In this document: positions 55,213 to 63,784 of the stretch, piece after piece
Layout of the letters: each line of letters begins with the position of its first letter
Numbering within the stretch: the stretch's first letter is position 1
Translations under genes and position numbers: made by a program
NCBI RefSeq assembly: GCF_000381025.1
Contig: NZ_KB905823.1
Coordinates: 146,798 to 210,797, forward strand
Direction: 5' to 3'
Length of the DNA stretch: 64,000 bases
Source of the DNA: Streptomyces sulphureus DSM 40104
GTDB lineage: Bacteria; Actinomycetota; Actinomycetes; Streptomycetales; Streptomycetaceae
The notes under the pieces: generated by a model
What the model was told of the DNA's origin: nothing
What the model saw: the letters and a program-made list of their open reading frames with translations, nothing else
Databases searched by the model: none

Positions 55213-55642
55213 ATGGAGGAGCCGCTCCATGCCGGCATGCCGGTGTCCGGCGACACGAGAACGAAGCTCTGCGAGGCCGTGGCCCGTCTGTTGTCCGGTG
55301 AGCCGCTGCACACCACGGCGCTTTGACCAAGGAGAACCTGGCAGGCGAGGCGAAGGTCAGCCACGCCACCGTCCACAGGGCCGAAGAAATTTTGGTCGAG
55401 TGGGATGCCCCGGCCGCCCGTCGTACGCCGGGAGAAGTCGAACGCGACGAGACAGTCGCCGACTTGCCAAAGGGCTGCAGGAAACCATCACGAGGGCAAC
55501 TGAACTGCAGGACAAGTTCGACGCGCTCGCCACGGTGACCACGAACCTCTACTACGAGCACTCCGCGCTGAAGAAGAAAACACTTCCGCCCAGGGACGGC
55601 GTCGGTCGCCGCCCAACCTGCGTCGGGTCCTGGCTGGAGTAA
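55213..55642 (+). pseudogene. Frameshifted small HTH/coiled-coil protein (TnpC-like)
   Basis: Three frames join into one protein: MPVSGDTRTKLCEAVARLLS plus GEPLHTTAL, then TKENLAGEAKVSHATVHRAE plus EILVEWDAP, then RLAKGLQETITRATELQDKF plus DALATVTTNLYYEHSALKKK. The pattern, a small HTH (LTKENLAxEAxVSxATVxRA) with a coiled coil behind it, is that of TnpC/DUF6262-type partners of tyrosine recombinases. Single-base shifts at about 55318 and 55463 break it. No recombinase gene is left beside it. Confidence 0.55.
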
Positions 55643-55768
55643 CTCCGCAGGTGCGGAAGCCGAGACGAGAGCCCCGGGGCGGACCGGGAGGTCATAGTTC
55701 CGGGACGCGTCCGTTTGGGGAAACTGTTTTTTTGGTGTCGGTGGTGAAAGGCCTTTCGAGTTCTCCGT

Positions 55769-56731
55769 TCAGCCAGCGGAGCTGTCGTCGAGGAGCGGGG
55801 CGAGGCCATCAAGGAGGCGCTGGAGACCGAACTCGAAGAGGGCGTCGAGGTCGAGGTCGTAACCAGTCGTGGCGAGGCGCGAGAGCGCGGGGAACCGGCC
55901 GGTGGCCAGAATCGTCAGGAGCGAAGGCTCTTGGGTGTCCATCCACTCCTCGTTGTCGAGGCCGCTGTGCGCCTCGGCCTCCCGCTCCGACTCCAGGTTG
56001 ACGGCGATACCTCGGGCGTAATTGAGCAGCATGAGGTGAGCGGTGAAGGCGGATTGAAGGTCGAGTCCGTGGGCTTGCAGGGTGGCAAGCATCCACTCGC
56101 TGTACGGCAGTGCCGAGGTGATCATCTGAGGACGGGTCATGGACAGGGCCTGTGCGAGCCACGGGTGGCGACGGAACGGGCCCCAGAGTTGCCGGGCGGC
56201 CAGCTCGATAGCCTCGCGCCAGCCCTCCGGCGGATCGGCCGGCAACGGGCGCTCCGCGATGACCGTGTCCATCATCCGCGTCAGCAGGTCTTCTTTGTCG
56301 GCCACGTGTCGGTACAGCGACATGGTCGCCACCCCGAGCTCGGCGGCTACCCGACGCATCGAGACCGCGGCCAGCCCTTCTGCGTCGGCGACCGTGACAG
56401 CGGCGGCGACGATCCGTCCGAGCGTGAGCGACATCTGCCCCGATGACTCGTCGGACAGCACGCCTGGGCGGGCGGCGGCACCGGGCCGGGGGGCCCGCAC
56501 CGGGCGGCTCGGGGCCGCCACGACCGTTCCGACGCCGGGGACGGCGCGGACCATGCCCTCGTGGCGCAGTTCGGTGAGCACCTTGGTCGCGGTCGCCATG
56601 GCGACGCCCCACTGCTTGGTGATCTCGCGGGTCGAGGGCACGCGATCGCCGGGCGCCAGTTGACCCGTCTCGATCCGCCGCCGCAGTTCGGCGACGATCT
56701 GACTGTAGCGCGGTACCGCCTGTCCGCCCAC
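55769..56731 (-). CDS. GntR-TetR fusion regulator
   Basis: A 320-residue protein with two DNA-binding domains. First a GntR winged HTH: RYSQIVAELRRRIETGQLAPGDRVPSTREITKQWGVAMATATKVLTELRHEGMVRAVPGVGTVVA. Then a complete TetR part: IVAAAVTVADAEGLAAVSMRRVAAELGVATMSLYRHVADKEDLLTRMMD, with a TetR_C_1 type ligand domain (WREAIELAARQLWGPFRRHPW). GTG 56731 has GGAGGGG at good spacing; GTG 56737 touches it. It is divergent from an FAD monooxygenase gene with two palindromes between, and probably represses it. Confidence 0.9.
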   Translation of the reverse strand: MGGQAVPRYSQIVAELRRRIETGQLAPGDRVPSTREITKQWGVAMATATKVLTELRHEGMVRAVPGVGTVVAAPSRPVRAPRPGAAARPGVLSDESSGQMSLTLGRIVAAAVTVADAEGLAAVSMRRVAAELGVATMSLYRHVADKEDLLTRMMDTVIAERPLPADPPEGWREAIELAARQLWGPFRRHPWLAQALSMTRPQMITSALPYSEWMLATLQAHGLDLQSAFTAHLMLLNYARGIAVNLESEREAEAHSGLDNEEWMDTQEPSLLTILATGRFPALSRLATTGYDLDLDALFEFGLQRLLDGLAPLLDDSSAG

Positions 56732-56743
56732 CGACACCCCTCC

Positions 56744-56753
56744 GCACTAGTGC
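56744..56753. promoter_or_regulatory. Palindrome GCACTAGTGC, copy 1
   Basis: Perfect 10-bp palindrome 13 bases in front of the fusion regulator start. The same core occurs at 56825; together they are the likely operators of the GntR-TetR protein. Confidence 0.6.
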
Positions 56754-56824
56754 ACCTGGTTGGGGCGCCATTCTAGCCGCCGACTGCGGGCGATCCCCGC
56801 GTCCGGGTACTCCCTACGTTTCTT

Positions 56825-56836
56825 CGCACTAGTGCG
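56825..56836. promoter_or_regulatory. Palindrome CGCACTAGTGCG, copy 2
   Basis: Perfect 12-bp palindrome in the same divergent gap, 76 bases before the monooxygenase start; the central ten bases equal copy 1. Confidence 0.6.
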
Positions 56837-56911
56837 CCACTCTCCAACACCGCCCAACAAGAAGGCATTTCACGCTTGCGGACTCCTGTGCGTACGGCGT
56901 ACATTTGCGCC

Positions 56912-58123
56912 ATGTCGAACAACGAGATACTCATCTGCGGCGCCGGCATCGCAGGGCCCGCGCTGGCGTACTGGTTACGCAAAGGGGGCTTCACTGTCAC
57001 AGTCGTGGAGCGCGCTCCGGAACCCCGGCCGGGCGGACAGACCGTGGACCTGCGCGGCGCCGGTCGCACTGTGATCGAACGGATGGGTCTGATGGACCGA
57101 GCCAGGGCGGAAAGCGTGGACCAACGCGGCCTGGCGCTCGTCGACCACTCCGGCCGCACCACCGCGCGTGTGCCCGCCGACAGCTTTTGCGGCGAGGGGA
57201 TCGTCTCCGAGATCGAGATCCTCCGCGGAGATCTCGCCCATCTGCTGTACGAGGCCACCCGGCCGGACACGGAGTACCTGTTTGACGACACCGTCACCGG
57301 GATCGATCAGGACGCGGACGGGGCCACCGTCACCTTCGAGAAGGCCGCGCCGCGCCGGTTCGGGCTGGTCGTCGGCGCGGACGGACCGCACTCCGCGACA
57401 CGCGCGCTGGCCTTCGGTCCGGAGCAGAAGTTCGTCCACCCGCTCGGCCTCTACACTGCCTGGTTCACCGCCGCCGACGACCTGGAACTCGATGGCTGGT
57501 ACCTGATGCACAACGCGCCCGGCGGACTGGTCGCCTCCGCACGGCCCGGCCGCCTCCCCGGCGAGATCAAGGCCGGCCTCAGCTTCCGCTCGGCACCGAT
57601 CGCCTACGACCGCCGCGACGTCGCCGCCCAGCAGGAACTGGTGGCCCAGCGCTTCGCCGGACTCGGCTGGGAGACCCCACGCCTGCTGCGGGCCATGCAC
57701 ACCGCCCCGGACTTTTTCTTCGATTCCGTGGGCCAAGTCCGCCTCGACCGCTGGTCGCGCGGCCGTGTGGTGCTGCTGGGCGACGCCGGATACTGCGCGA
57801 CCCCGCTGACCGGCCTGGGGACCAGCCTGGCGCTGGTCGGCGGATACGTCTTGGCCGGTGAACTTGCCGCTGCCGCGGGCGACCATCACATCGCCTTCCG
57901 CCGCTACGACGAGGTGATGCGCCCGTACGTGAGCCAGGCCCAGCAGCTCCCGCCGGGCGGTTCCTCGGGGTTCGCGCCTTCGGGCCGGCTCGGCATTCGC
58001 CTGCGGGACCTTTCCATGCGGCAGATGACCCGCTGGCCGATGCGGAACGTGCTCGCCGCACAGTTCGCCAAGGCTGGAGACATCACACTGCCGGAATACG
58101 ATCTCGCTGCGGACACACGGTGA
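56912..58123 (+). CDS. FAD-dependent monooxygenase (TetX-like)
   Basis: A 403-residue flavoprotein from ATG 56912. Dinucleotide fold EILICGAGIAGPALAYWLRKGGFTVTVVER, the GGQTVDLRGAG loop, GLVVGADGPHSATRALAFG (DG motif) and GRVVLLGDAGYCATPLTGLGTSLALVGGYVLAGEL. The family holds tetracycline-inactivating and polyketide-tailoring hydroxylases. No ribosome site is obvious before the start, so the message may be leaderless. Paired with the divergent GntR-TetR regulator, so it is probably induced by the compound it oxidises. Confidence 0.9.
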   Translation: MSNNEILICGAGIAGPALAYWLRKGGFTVTVVERAPEPRPGGQTVDLRGAGRTVIERMGLMDRARAESVDQRGLALVDHSGRTTARVPADSFCGEGIVSEIEILRGDLAHLLYEATRPDTEYLFDDTVTGIDQDADGATVTFEKAAPRRFGLVVGADGPHSATRALAFGPEQKFVHPLGLYTAWFTAADDLELDGWYLMHNAPGGLVASARPGRLPGEIKAGLSFRSAPIAYDRRDVAAQQELVAQRFAGLGWETPRLLRAMHTAPDFFFDSVGQVRLDRWSRGRVVLLGDAGYCATPLTGLGTSLALVGGYVLAGELAAAAGDHHIAFRRYDEVMRPYVSQAQQLPPGGSSGFAPSGRLGIRLRDLSMRQMTRWPMRNVLAAQFAKAGDITLPEYDLAADTR

Positions 58124-58389
58124 GCGGTGCCAACCAATGGCCAACGAACGTGTAGACAGGATCGCGCGCACACCGGACGTCCTCAACGCCCCCACCGCAG
58201 AGTGTCAGGTCAGGGCAGAGGACTGACCGAGCCGTCACGCACGGGCAGCGCTTCCTTGCCCCTCTCCGAGACAGTTGACGCGTGGTTCGCAGTAGATCGT
58301 TCAGACGCTTCCACCTGGGTCCAGTGAGACAGGAGGAGGGCTGGGGACATGCGCACTTTTCCTCGGTCGGTGATCACACTGGTGCTTGC
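58124..58389. other. No gene recognised
   Basis: Sequence after the monooxygenase stop. No coding frame could be supported; it runs into an IS relic. Confidence 0.4.
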
Positions 58390-58562
58390 TGTCCCGGCGG
58401 CCGCGGTCGACCGGCGAAGGCCGGCGTGACTTTCTTTGAGGGCCCGGACGTGCGAGCCGTCGACCGCGTCATCGTCCTCCTCCAGGATCTCGTGCAAACG
58501 TTTGCCTCGGTCCAGTTCCGCAAGCGCCGCCGGCACGTCACCCCGCTGCAGCCGACCAGATG
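58390..58562 (-). pseudogene. IS5-family transposase relic (N-terminal and middle piece)
   Basis: Two minus-strand frames give GCSGVTCRRRLRNWTEANV (58559-58491) and then RLHEILEEDDDAVDGSHVRALK (58500-58430). This is the IS5-type order GxSGMTCWRRLRDWTEAGV ... RLHEALL ... IDGSHVRALKGG, with the catalytic Asp of DGSHVRA kept but a frameshift between. Only a small part of the element remains. Confidence 0.7.
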
Positions 58563-58963
58563 GCCGGAGCGTTCAACCGGCTGGACGTGTAGAAGAACAA
58601 CGGCTTCGGTGACCAGTTCGGCAAGCAACAAGCCCGGCGCATCCGGCAGGACCTGCACGGCGCGGGGGCGCTGGAACGGGACGTCGTCCTAGGAGCAGCC
58701 AAAGGGCGCCTCCGAGCGTGCGGTGCGGAACCTCAGCAAGCTGAGAGACGCGCTGGACCGCCATTGAGTCGACCTGGTCCCATGTCCCTTCGGTAACGGC
58801 GTACGTGAAGAACTCGTTCCATCCGGCGAGTCGGCGGTAGCAGGGCAGGGCACAAGCGACGCCGGCGAGGTGCTGGCTCGGTGCGCGGGCAGTCGACACA
58901 GGTCAGCCGTGATGTTCTGCACGGCTTTCGAGTCGTTGCGTCGTCGCAGCGGTCCGTGCGGAA
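58563..58963. other. No gene recognised
   Basis: A stretch of 400 bases up to the LysR gene. A short minus-strand frame (CYRRLAGWNEFFTYAVTEG, about 58790-58850) hints at some decayed protein but no family could be named. Confidence 0.4.
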
Positions 58964-59821
58964 TCATGCGCGGCCAGCGGCGTCTACAGCGGCAGCGATG
59001 AAGGAAGCGACGAGGCGGCGGCGGTCGTCCTGCGACCACGCGAGGACGAGTTCGCTGTGGGGGGCGTCGGCCACGGGGCGGTAGACGAGGTCGGGGTGCA
59101 TGGGCTCGGCCAGCGAGCGGGGCAGTATCGCGACGGTGCGTCCCAGCCTGATCATGTGCAGCGCCTCGGCCGCGTCCGTCACCTCGGGCCCCTGACGGGC
59201 TTCGGGCGCTCCGGTCCAGCGCACGCCTTTCCAGCGAGGCAGGGTCTCCCGGGCGAGGTCGGCAAGAGTGACTTGTGTGCGAGAGGCGAGGCGGTGGTCC
59301 GGTGGAAGGATCGCGACGCGTCCCTCGACCGTCAGGGTTTCGTGGTCCAGGCCGGTCATGTCGTCGAACGGCACGTACAGCAGGGCGACGTCGGCGCGGC
59401 CGTCGCGGACGTGCTCAGCGCGGTCGGTGGCTCCGCCGAAGAGGATGTCCACCTGGCGGGTGTCGGGCTGGCGGGCGTAGGCGGCCAGGATGCCGGACAG
59501 GAGGTTTGCGTCACTGCCCGGTTTGATCACCAGCCGCAGGTGGGTCTGTTGATCGCCGGCCCGGCGGGTCTTCTCGGCAGCCGCGCTGACTGCGTTGAGC
59601 GCGTTCCGGCCGTGGTGCAACAGAGCTTCTCCGGCGGGGGCGAGGGCGACGTGCCTGCTGGAGCGCTCCAGCAGACTGACTCCGAGCCGGGATTCCAGGC
59701 GTCGGATCGCTTTGGACAGGGCTGGTTGTGCGATGGACAGACGGGCCGCGGCGCGACCGAAGTGCAGCTCCTCGGCCACGGCGACGAAGTACTCCAGCTC
59801 GCGGGTCTCCAGCTCGGCCAT
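58964..59821 (-). CDS. LysR-family transcriptional regulator
   Basis: A 285-residue regulator: LETRELEYFVAVAEELHFGRAAARLSIAQPALSKAIRRLESRLGVSLLERSSRHVALAPAGEALL is the LysR HTH and linker; the effector-binding half starts at HLRLVIKPGSDANLL. Divergent from the small gene at 59915 with a 93-base gap, the normal layout for a LysR protein and its target. The target would be the small-protein/SDR pair. Confidence 0.95.
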   Translation of the reverse strand: MAELETRELEYFVAVAEELHFGRAAARLSIAQPALSKAIRRLESRLGVSLLERSSRHVALAPAGEALLHHGRNALNAVSAAAEKTRRAGDQQTHLRLVIKPGSDANLLSGILAAYARQPDTRQVDILFGGATDRAEHVRDGRADVALLYVPFDDMTGLDHETLTVEGRVAILPPDHRLASRTQVTLADLARETLPRWKGVRWTGAPEARQGPEVTDAAEALHMIRLGRTVAILPRSLAEPMHPDLVYRPVADAPHSELVLAWSQDDRRRLVASFIAAAVDAAGRA

Positions 59822-59914
59822 GCCGTGAGACTATCGCCGATTCATTCCTGTCAGTCATCGAACCATGGCGGGTGGATCTTGGACGCGGGTGAAAAGTGCC
59901 TGTTCACTGGGGTA

Positions 59915-60232
59915 ATGATTCACCACACCATGATCGTAGCGTTTGACAATCCGATTCCGTCGCGTGAGTTGGATCAGTATCTTAAGGAGTTCGAGGAGTT
60001 CGTGATGGGCTCCGGTCTGGTCGAGTCGGTCGCGGCTCGGCACCACATCAGCGTCCCGGGCGACGTCCACGCGCCCATGGCTGTTGCGAGCGCCATCGTG
60101 CAGCTTCGCCTGGCCGACCTCGACGCTTTGAACGCGACGTTCACCATGCCCGGGGCCGTCGACCTCATCAAACGCTGGCAGGGCCGCCACCCGTACAAGG
60201 CGATGTGGGCCAACCACGAGCCGCTGGCATGA
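59915..60232 (+). CDS. Small protein of unknown function, coupled to an SDR
   Basis: A 105-residue protein, MIHHTMIVAFDNPIPSRELD then QYLKEFEEFVMGSGLVES; ATG 59930 (MIVAFDN) is an alternative start. The pattern of a beta strand, a helix, and repeated strand-helix units with His residues could fit a small dimeric alpha/beta barrel (Dabb or EthD-like), but no signature is firm. Its stop overlaps the SDR start (ATGA), so the two are translated together and probably act on the same compound. Confidence 0.7.
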   Translation: MIHHTMIVAFDNPIPSRELDQYLKEFEEFVMGSGLVESVAARHHISVPGDVHAPMAVASAIVQLRLADLDALNATFTMPGAVDLIKRWQGRHPYKAMWANHEPLA

Positions 60233-60987
60233 GCAGCTACGCCGGCAAGGCCGGTCTGGTCACCGGCGCCGGCAGCGGAATCGGGCGTGCCAGCGCGCTC
60301 GAATTTGCTCGGCGCGGGGCCGTGATCGCCGTGCTCGACCTCGACGAGGACAGCGCCCGCCGGACCGTGGAGCTGATCGCGAAGGAGGGCGGCCAGGCGG
60401 AAGCCGTCGCTGTCGACATCGGCGACGAGGAGTCCGTGCAACAGGCCGTGGCTCAGGTCGTGTCAACGTTCGGCGGGCTCGACTTCGCGCTGAACAATGC
60501 CGGGCTTGCCTCACACGGCCGCGTCCTGACGGAGATGTCGCTCCAGGAGTGGGAGCGCGTATTGCGGGTCAACGTGATCGGCACCTGGCTGTGCATGAAG
60601 TACGAACTGCCCGCGATGCAACAACGCGGCGGCGGAGCGATCGTGAACGTCGCCTCCAACGGCGGCCTGTACGCGATCTCTGGCGCCCCGGCGTACGTGG
60701 CAGGCAAGCACGGCGTCGTCGGCCTGTCGAAAGTGGCTGCCGTGGACCACGGCCCGGACGGCATCCGGGTCAATGCGCTGTGTCCCTCGGTGACGGAGAC
60801 CGCCATGTTCGATGGCGTCGTCGCGTCGACTGGTGCGCACATCATCGAGCAACAGACGGCCGTGACCCCGCTGCGTAGGCTGGCCACTCCCGAGGAGGTC
60901 GCGGCAGCGGCGGTATGGCTGTGCTCCCCGGACGCCTCCTACATCACCGGCACCGCCCTGTCGGTCGACGGCGGCCGCCGGGCTTGA
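60229..60987 (+). CDS. Short-chain dehydrogenase/reductase (SDR)
   Basis: A 252-residue classical SDR: cofactor loop LVTGAGSGIGRASALEFARRG with Asp in VLDLDED (an NAD preference), NNAG at DFALNNAGLASHG, the catalytic Ser in IVNVASNGGLYAISGAP, YVAGKHG for YxxxK, and IRVNALCPSVTET. C-terminus SYITGTALSVDGGRRA is typical. It oxidises or reduces an alcohol/ketone, substrate unknown. Divergent LysR at 58964 is the likely regulator. Confidence 0.93.
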   Translation: MSSYAGKAGLVTGAGSGIGRASALEFARRGAVIAVLDLDEDSARRTVELIAKEGGQAEAVAVDIGDEESVQQAVAQVVSTFGGLDFALNNAGLASHGRVLTEMSLQEWERVLRVNVIGTWLCMKYELPAMQQRGGGAIVNVASNGGLYAISGAPAYVAGKHGVVGLSKVAAVDHGPDGIRVNALCPSVTETAMFDGVVASTGAHIIEQQTAVTPLRRLATPEEVAAAAVWLCSPDASYITGTALSVDGGRRA

Positions 60988-61059
60988 GAAGGGGCCACCA
61001 AACACTGGGGGCATTCGCGACGCTGACCGCGGCGTTGTCTCGCCAGCCTCCTTCGTCGG

Positions 61060-63531
61060 TTATAGCACTCCCAGCTCCCGCAGCTGCTCGGCGCGTTCGG
61101 GGGTGAGGCGGTCGCGGCGGGTGCGTTGGTTGGACAGCCATACGCCGAGTTTCACCGGGTGCTCGCCGTCGGTGTCGTGGATGGTTTCGATGTGGTGGCG
61201 GGGGACGCCGGTCAGGGTGCCGTGGCGGTTGCGGTACTGCTCGGCGGCGGCGCGGCCGCGTTCCCAGGCGGCTGCCCGAGCCCCTCCGGACGGCGCCGCG
61301 GTCGTCTTCGGGCCGGTCGGTGCCGCGGGTTGGGGGGTGACGCCGAGTGCGGTGAGGCGCTCTTGCTGGCCCGGCACCAGGTGTTCCCATCGTTGGCGTT
61401 GGGCGTGTAGCCAGGTGCCGAGGTCTTCGCCGTCGATGGTGTGTCCGGGGCGAATGTCGTTGAGGGTGGTGCCGTTGCGTAGGCAGTTGGCGAGGCGGGT
61501 GTAGCGGCGTTGCCAGCTGATGTTCCAGCCGAGTGTGCGGGGGTTCCAGTCGGGGTCGATCGCGGCGAGTTCGTCGGCGCGTTGGGCGGCGCGTTCGGGG
61601 TCGGCTCCGAGTCCGCCGGGTTGGCGCAGGTTCGCCAGCCACCGGCCGAGGGGGAGTTCGTCCCAGGTGGCGTTCTGGGGGACGCACAGGGTGCCGTGTT
61701 CGGCGTGGTAGGCGCGGGCGGCGTCGATCCGGATGCGCCAGTGCTCGTCGCGCTCCGACCAGACCATGCCGAGCTCGTCCAGCCGCTGCACGCGGCGTTC
61801 CTCGAGGATGTCGTCGGCGTGCTGCCGGCGTTGTTCGGCGATCCACCAGCCCAGCGGGTAGGTGTCTTCGTCGCGGTAGTGGTACGGGACGCGCAGGTCG
61901 CCGTAGGCGGCCTGGTAGCGGGTGGCGGCGGCGTAGCCGGCGCGCCAGTTGTCCCGCTCGGGTTCCAGGACCCGCATCTGCACGAACCGGGCGAGTTCGG
62001 CGGGGTCGCGGCGGGTGGAGAACCGCAGCAGCAGCCGTCCTTCCTCCCCGTCGTCGGGGGCGGGTCCCACACGCTCAGGGACAGACACCTCGGCGGCGGG
62101 GGTCTGGGGGAGGGCGAGCATGTCCACCATCTTCTCGTCGTGTGCCCGCAGGGCTTGGAGTACGGTCACCAAGGGTTTGTAGGCGCCGGATTCCAGCATT
62201 CTTTCCGGATTCTCGTCCGCGTCCAAAAAGACCGGAACAATCAGGGTGGCCATTTTCCCTTGCCGGGGCTGCTGCCGGAGGGCACGGCCGACGGCTTGGA
62301 CGATATCGACCATCGATCCCTTCGGGTCGATCAACGCGACCGAGTCGACGGAGGGGACGTCGACGCCCTCGGTCAGTACCCGGCAGTTGGAGAGCACGGC
62401 GCGGTCGGCGTCCCCGCTGCCGAACTCGCCCAGCACCCGCCGGCGATACGAGGATTCATGCTCGCCGCACAGCCACTCGGCCCACACCCGCCCTGAGTCG
62501 GGATGCCGCTCAGGGGCCTCGGCGTGCAATTTCGCCGCGACGTCGCGGAAGCTGCGTGCCCAGGCCTCGGCCTCCACGGTGCGGTGGTGATAGGTGATGA
62601 GGGTGCGCAGTCCGCGGTCGGCCATGGCCTCGCACACCGCGGCCTGTGCGGCCGCCAGCCGCTTCCCGCGGATCTCCTCCTCCCGCTTGCGCTCGCCGTA
62701 GAGCTCTTCCGGGGGGAGTTCGGGGTCGCGGACCTCGACGCACACGATCTGGAAGCGTGCCAACAGCTCGCGTCGGATCGCGTCGGCGAGAGGGAGCTCA
62801 TAGCAGACCGGGCCGAAGACGTCAGGGTCGTCCATGCTGCAGGCCACCTCGGCGGGCAGCGCCTCCCGTACCCCCTCGCGCACCCGCGCACTCGGGGGGC
62901 GTTCCTCCCAGACCCGCGGGGTCGCTGTGAGGTAGAGCCGGCGACGCGCGGGGAGTTGGGTCTGGTCGTGCACGGCTGCCCACGCCTTGCCCCAGGAGCC
63001 GGAGGTGCGGTGGGCCTCATCCACGATGACCAAGTCCCACCGGGGGAGCGGGGCGAGGCCGAAGGCACCCTCATGTGCCTCGACGAGGACCGGTAGGGAG
63101 GCATAGGTCGCGAAGACGGTCACCTGGCGGTGCCGGTTGGCCCACAGGGCCAACTGCGGGGCGCTCGTCGTCGAGCGGACTTCCGCGCTCCACAGCAGCG
63201 GATCGTCCCCCAGCGAGCACACCGCATACGCCGCGCCCCCACGCCCCTCCGCCCGCCACTCCGAGACGGTCTGTGAGAGGAGTTCGAGCGTGGGCACGAG
63301 CACGAGGATGCGGCCGCGCGGCGCGAGGCGCTCCCCGGTGTGGATCGCGGTCTTCGTCTTCCCCGTTCCACACGCCGACACCAGCGTCGCACGCAGGCCG
63401 CCTTCCGGCTCACACTCTCCTGGCTTTACCTCCAGAGCACGAACCGCAGCGCCCATGGCTTCTACCTGATGCGGGCGGAGTTTCCTCGGCATGATTCCCG
63501 GCTCTTTCCGATCAGCAGTGGAAGGTGACAT
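61060..63531 (-). CDS. Telomere-proximal superfamily 2 helicase with helicase-associated repeats
   Basis: An 823-residue DEAD/DEAH-type protein, ATG 63531 (GGGGATTC before it; ATG 63492 possible). Helicase core: RPHQVEAMGAAVRAL, Walker A SACGTGKTKTA (GTGKT 55-59), VIVDEAHRTSGSWG (DEAH 171-174), LTATPRVW, SNCRVLTEGVDVPSVDSVALIDP and DIVQAVGRALRQ. The last third carries four helicase-associated (HA) repeats with the W-x-x-x-(Y)-...-HGxLxVP-...-LGxWL-x-x-QR pattern (for example AAYGDLRVPYHYRDEDTYPL). Helicases of this build sit next to the ends of Streptomyces chromosomes and linear plasmids (TtrA-like), as here 250 bases from the palindromes. The biochemical job is not settled; a role in end transfer or replication is known only for some relatives. 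Confidence 0.88.
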   Translation of the reverse strand: MSPSTADRKEPGIMPRKLRPHQVEAMGAAVRALEVKPGECEPEGGLRATLVSACGTGKTKTAIHTGERLAPRGRILVLVPTLELLSQTVSEWRAEGRGGAAYAVCSLGDDPLLWSAEVRSTTSAPQLALWANRHRQVTVFATYASLPVLVEAHEGAFGLAPLPRWDLVIVDEAHRTSGSWGKAWAAVHDQTQLPARRRLYLTATPRVWEERPPSARVREGVREALPAEVACSMDDPDVFGPVCYELPLADAIRRELLARFQIVCVEVRDPELPPEELYGERKREEEIRGKRLAAAQAAVCEAMADRGLRTLITYHHRTVEAEAWARSFRDVAAKLHAEAPERHPDSGRVWAEWLCGEHESSYRRRVLGEFGSGDADRAVLSNCRVLTEGVDVPSVDSVALIDPKGSMVDIVQAVGRALRQQPRQGKMATLIVPVFLDADENPERMLESGAYKPLVTVLQALRAHDEKMVDMLALPQTPAAEVSVPERVGPAPDDGEEGRLLLRFSTRRDPAELARFVQMRVLEPERDNWRAGYAAATRYQAAYGDLRVPYHYRDEDTYPLGWWIAEQRRQHADDILEERRVQRLDELGMVWSERDEHWRIRIDAARAYHAEHGTLCVPQNATWDELPLGRWLANLRQPGGLGADPERAAQRADELAAIDPDWNPRTLGWNISWQRRYTRLANCLRNGTTLNDIRPGHTIDGEDLGTWLHAQRQRWEHLVPGQQERLTALGVTPQPAAPTGPKTTAAPSGGARAAAWERGRAAAEQYRNRHGTLTGVPRHHIETIHDTDGEHPVKLGVWLSNQRTRRDRLTPERAEQLRELGVL

Positions 63532-63784
63532 GAATCCCCAGAGAGTATACGTGCATCACAACAGGATACACACATGGTTGGCCGCCTGACACGCTTCGCC
63601 AACCTCACGTCACCCGACGCAAAGACGAGGGTGCCCGAGAACTCCAGAGTCCATCCGTGCATCATTTCCTCGGGTCGACCCCTGAGGGGAGGACGCACGC
63701 TCATCCAGGAGAGGTAGTCTCCCCATACCGCTGCGCAGCCGCACCACTCGCACCACGCCCACACCCCACCCACCCTGTAGATGC
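63532..63784. other. Subtelomeric spacer, no gene recognised
   Basis: About 250 bases between the helicase start and the first palindrome. It must contain the helicase promoter. A minus-strand frame across it and the palindromes is not credible as coding. Confidence 0.5.

Noticed and set aside
58790..58850. CYRRLAGWNEFFTYAVTEG as part of a TenA-like protein
   Set aside because: Only about 20 residues are suggestive and the key catalytic positions cannot be placed.
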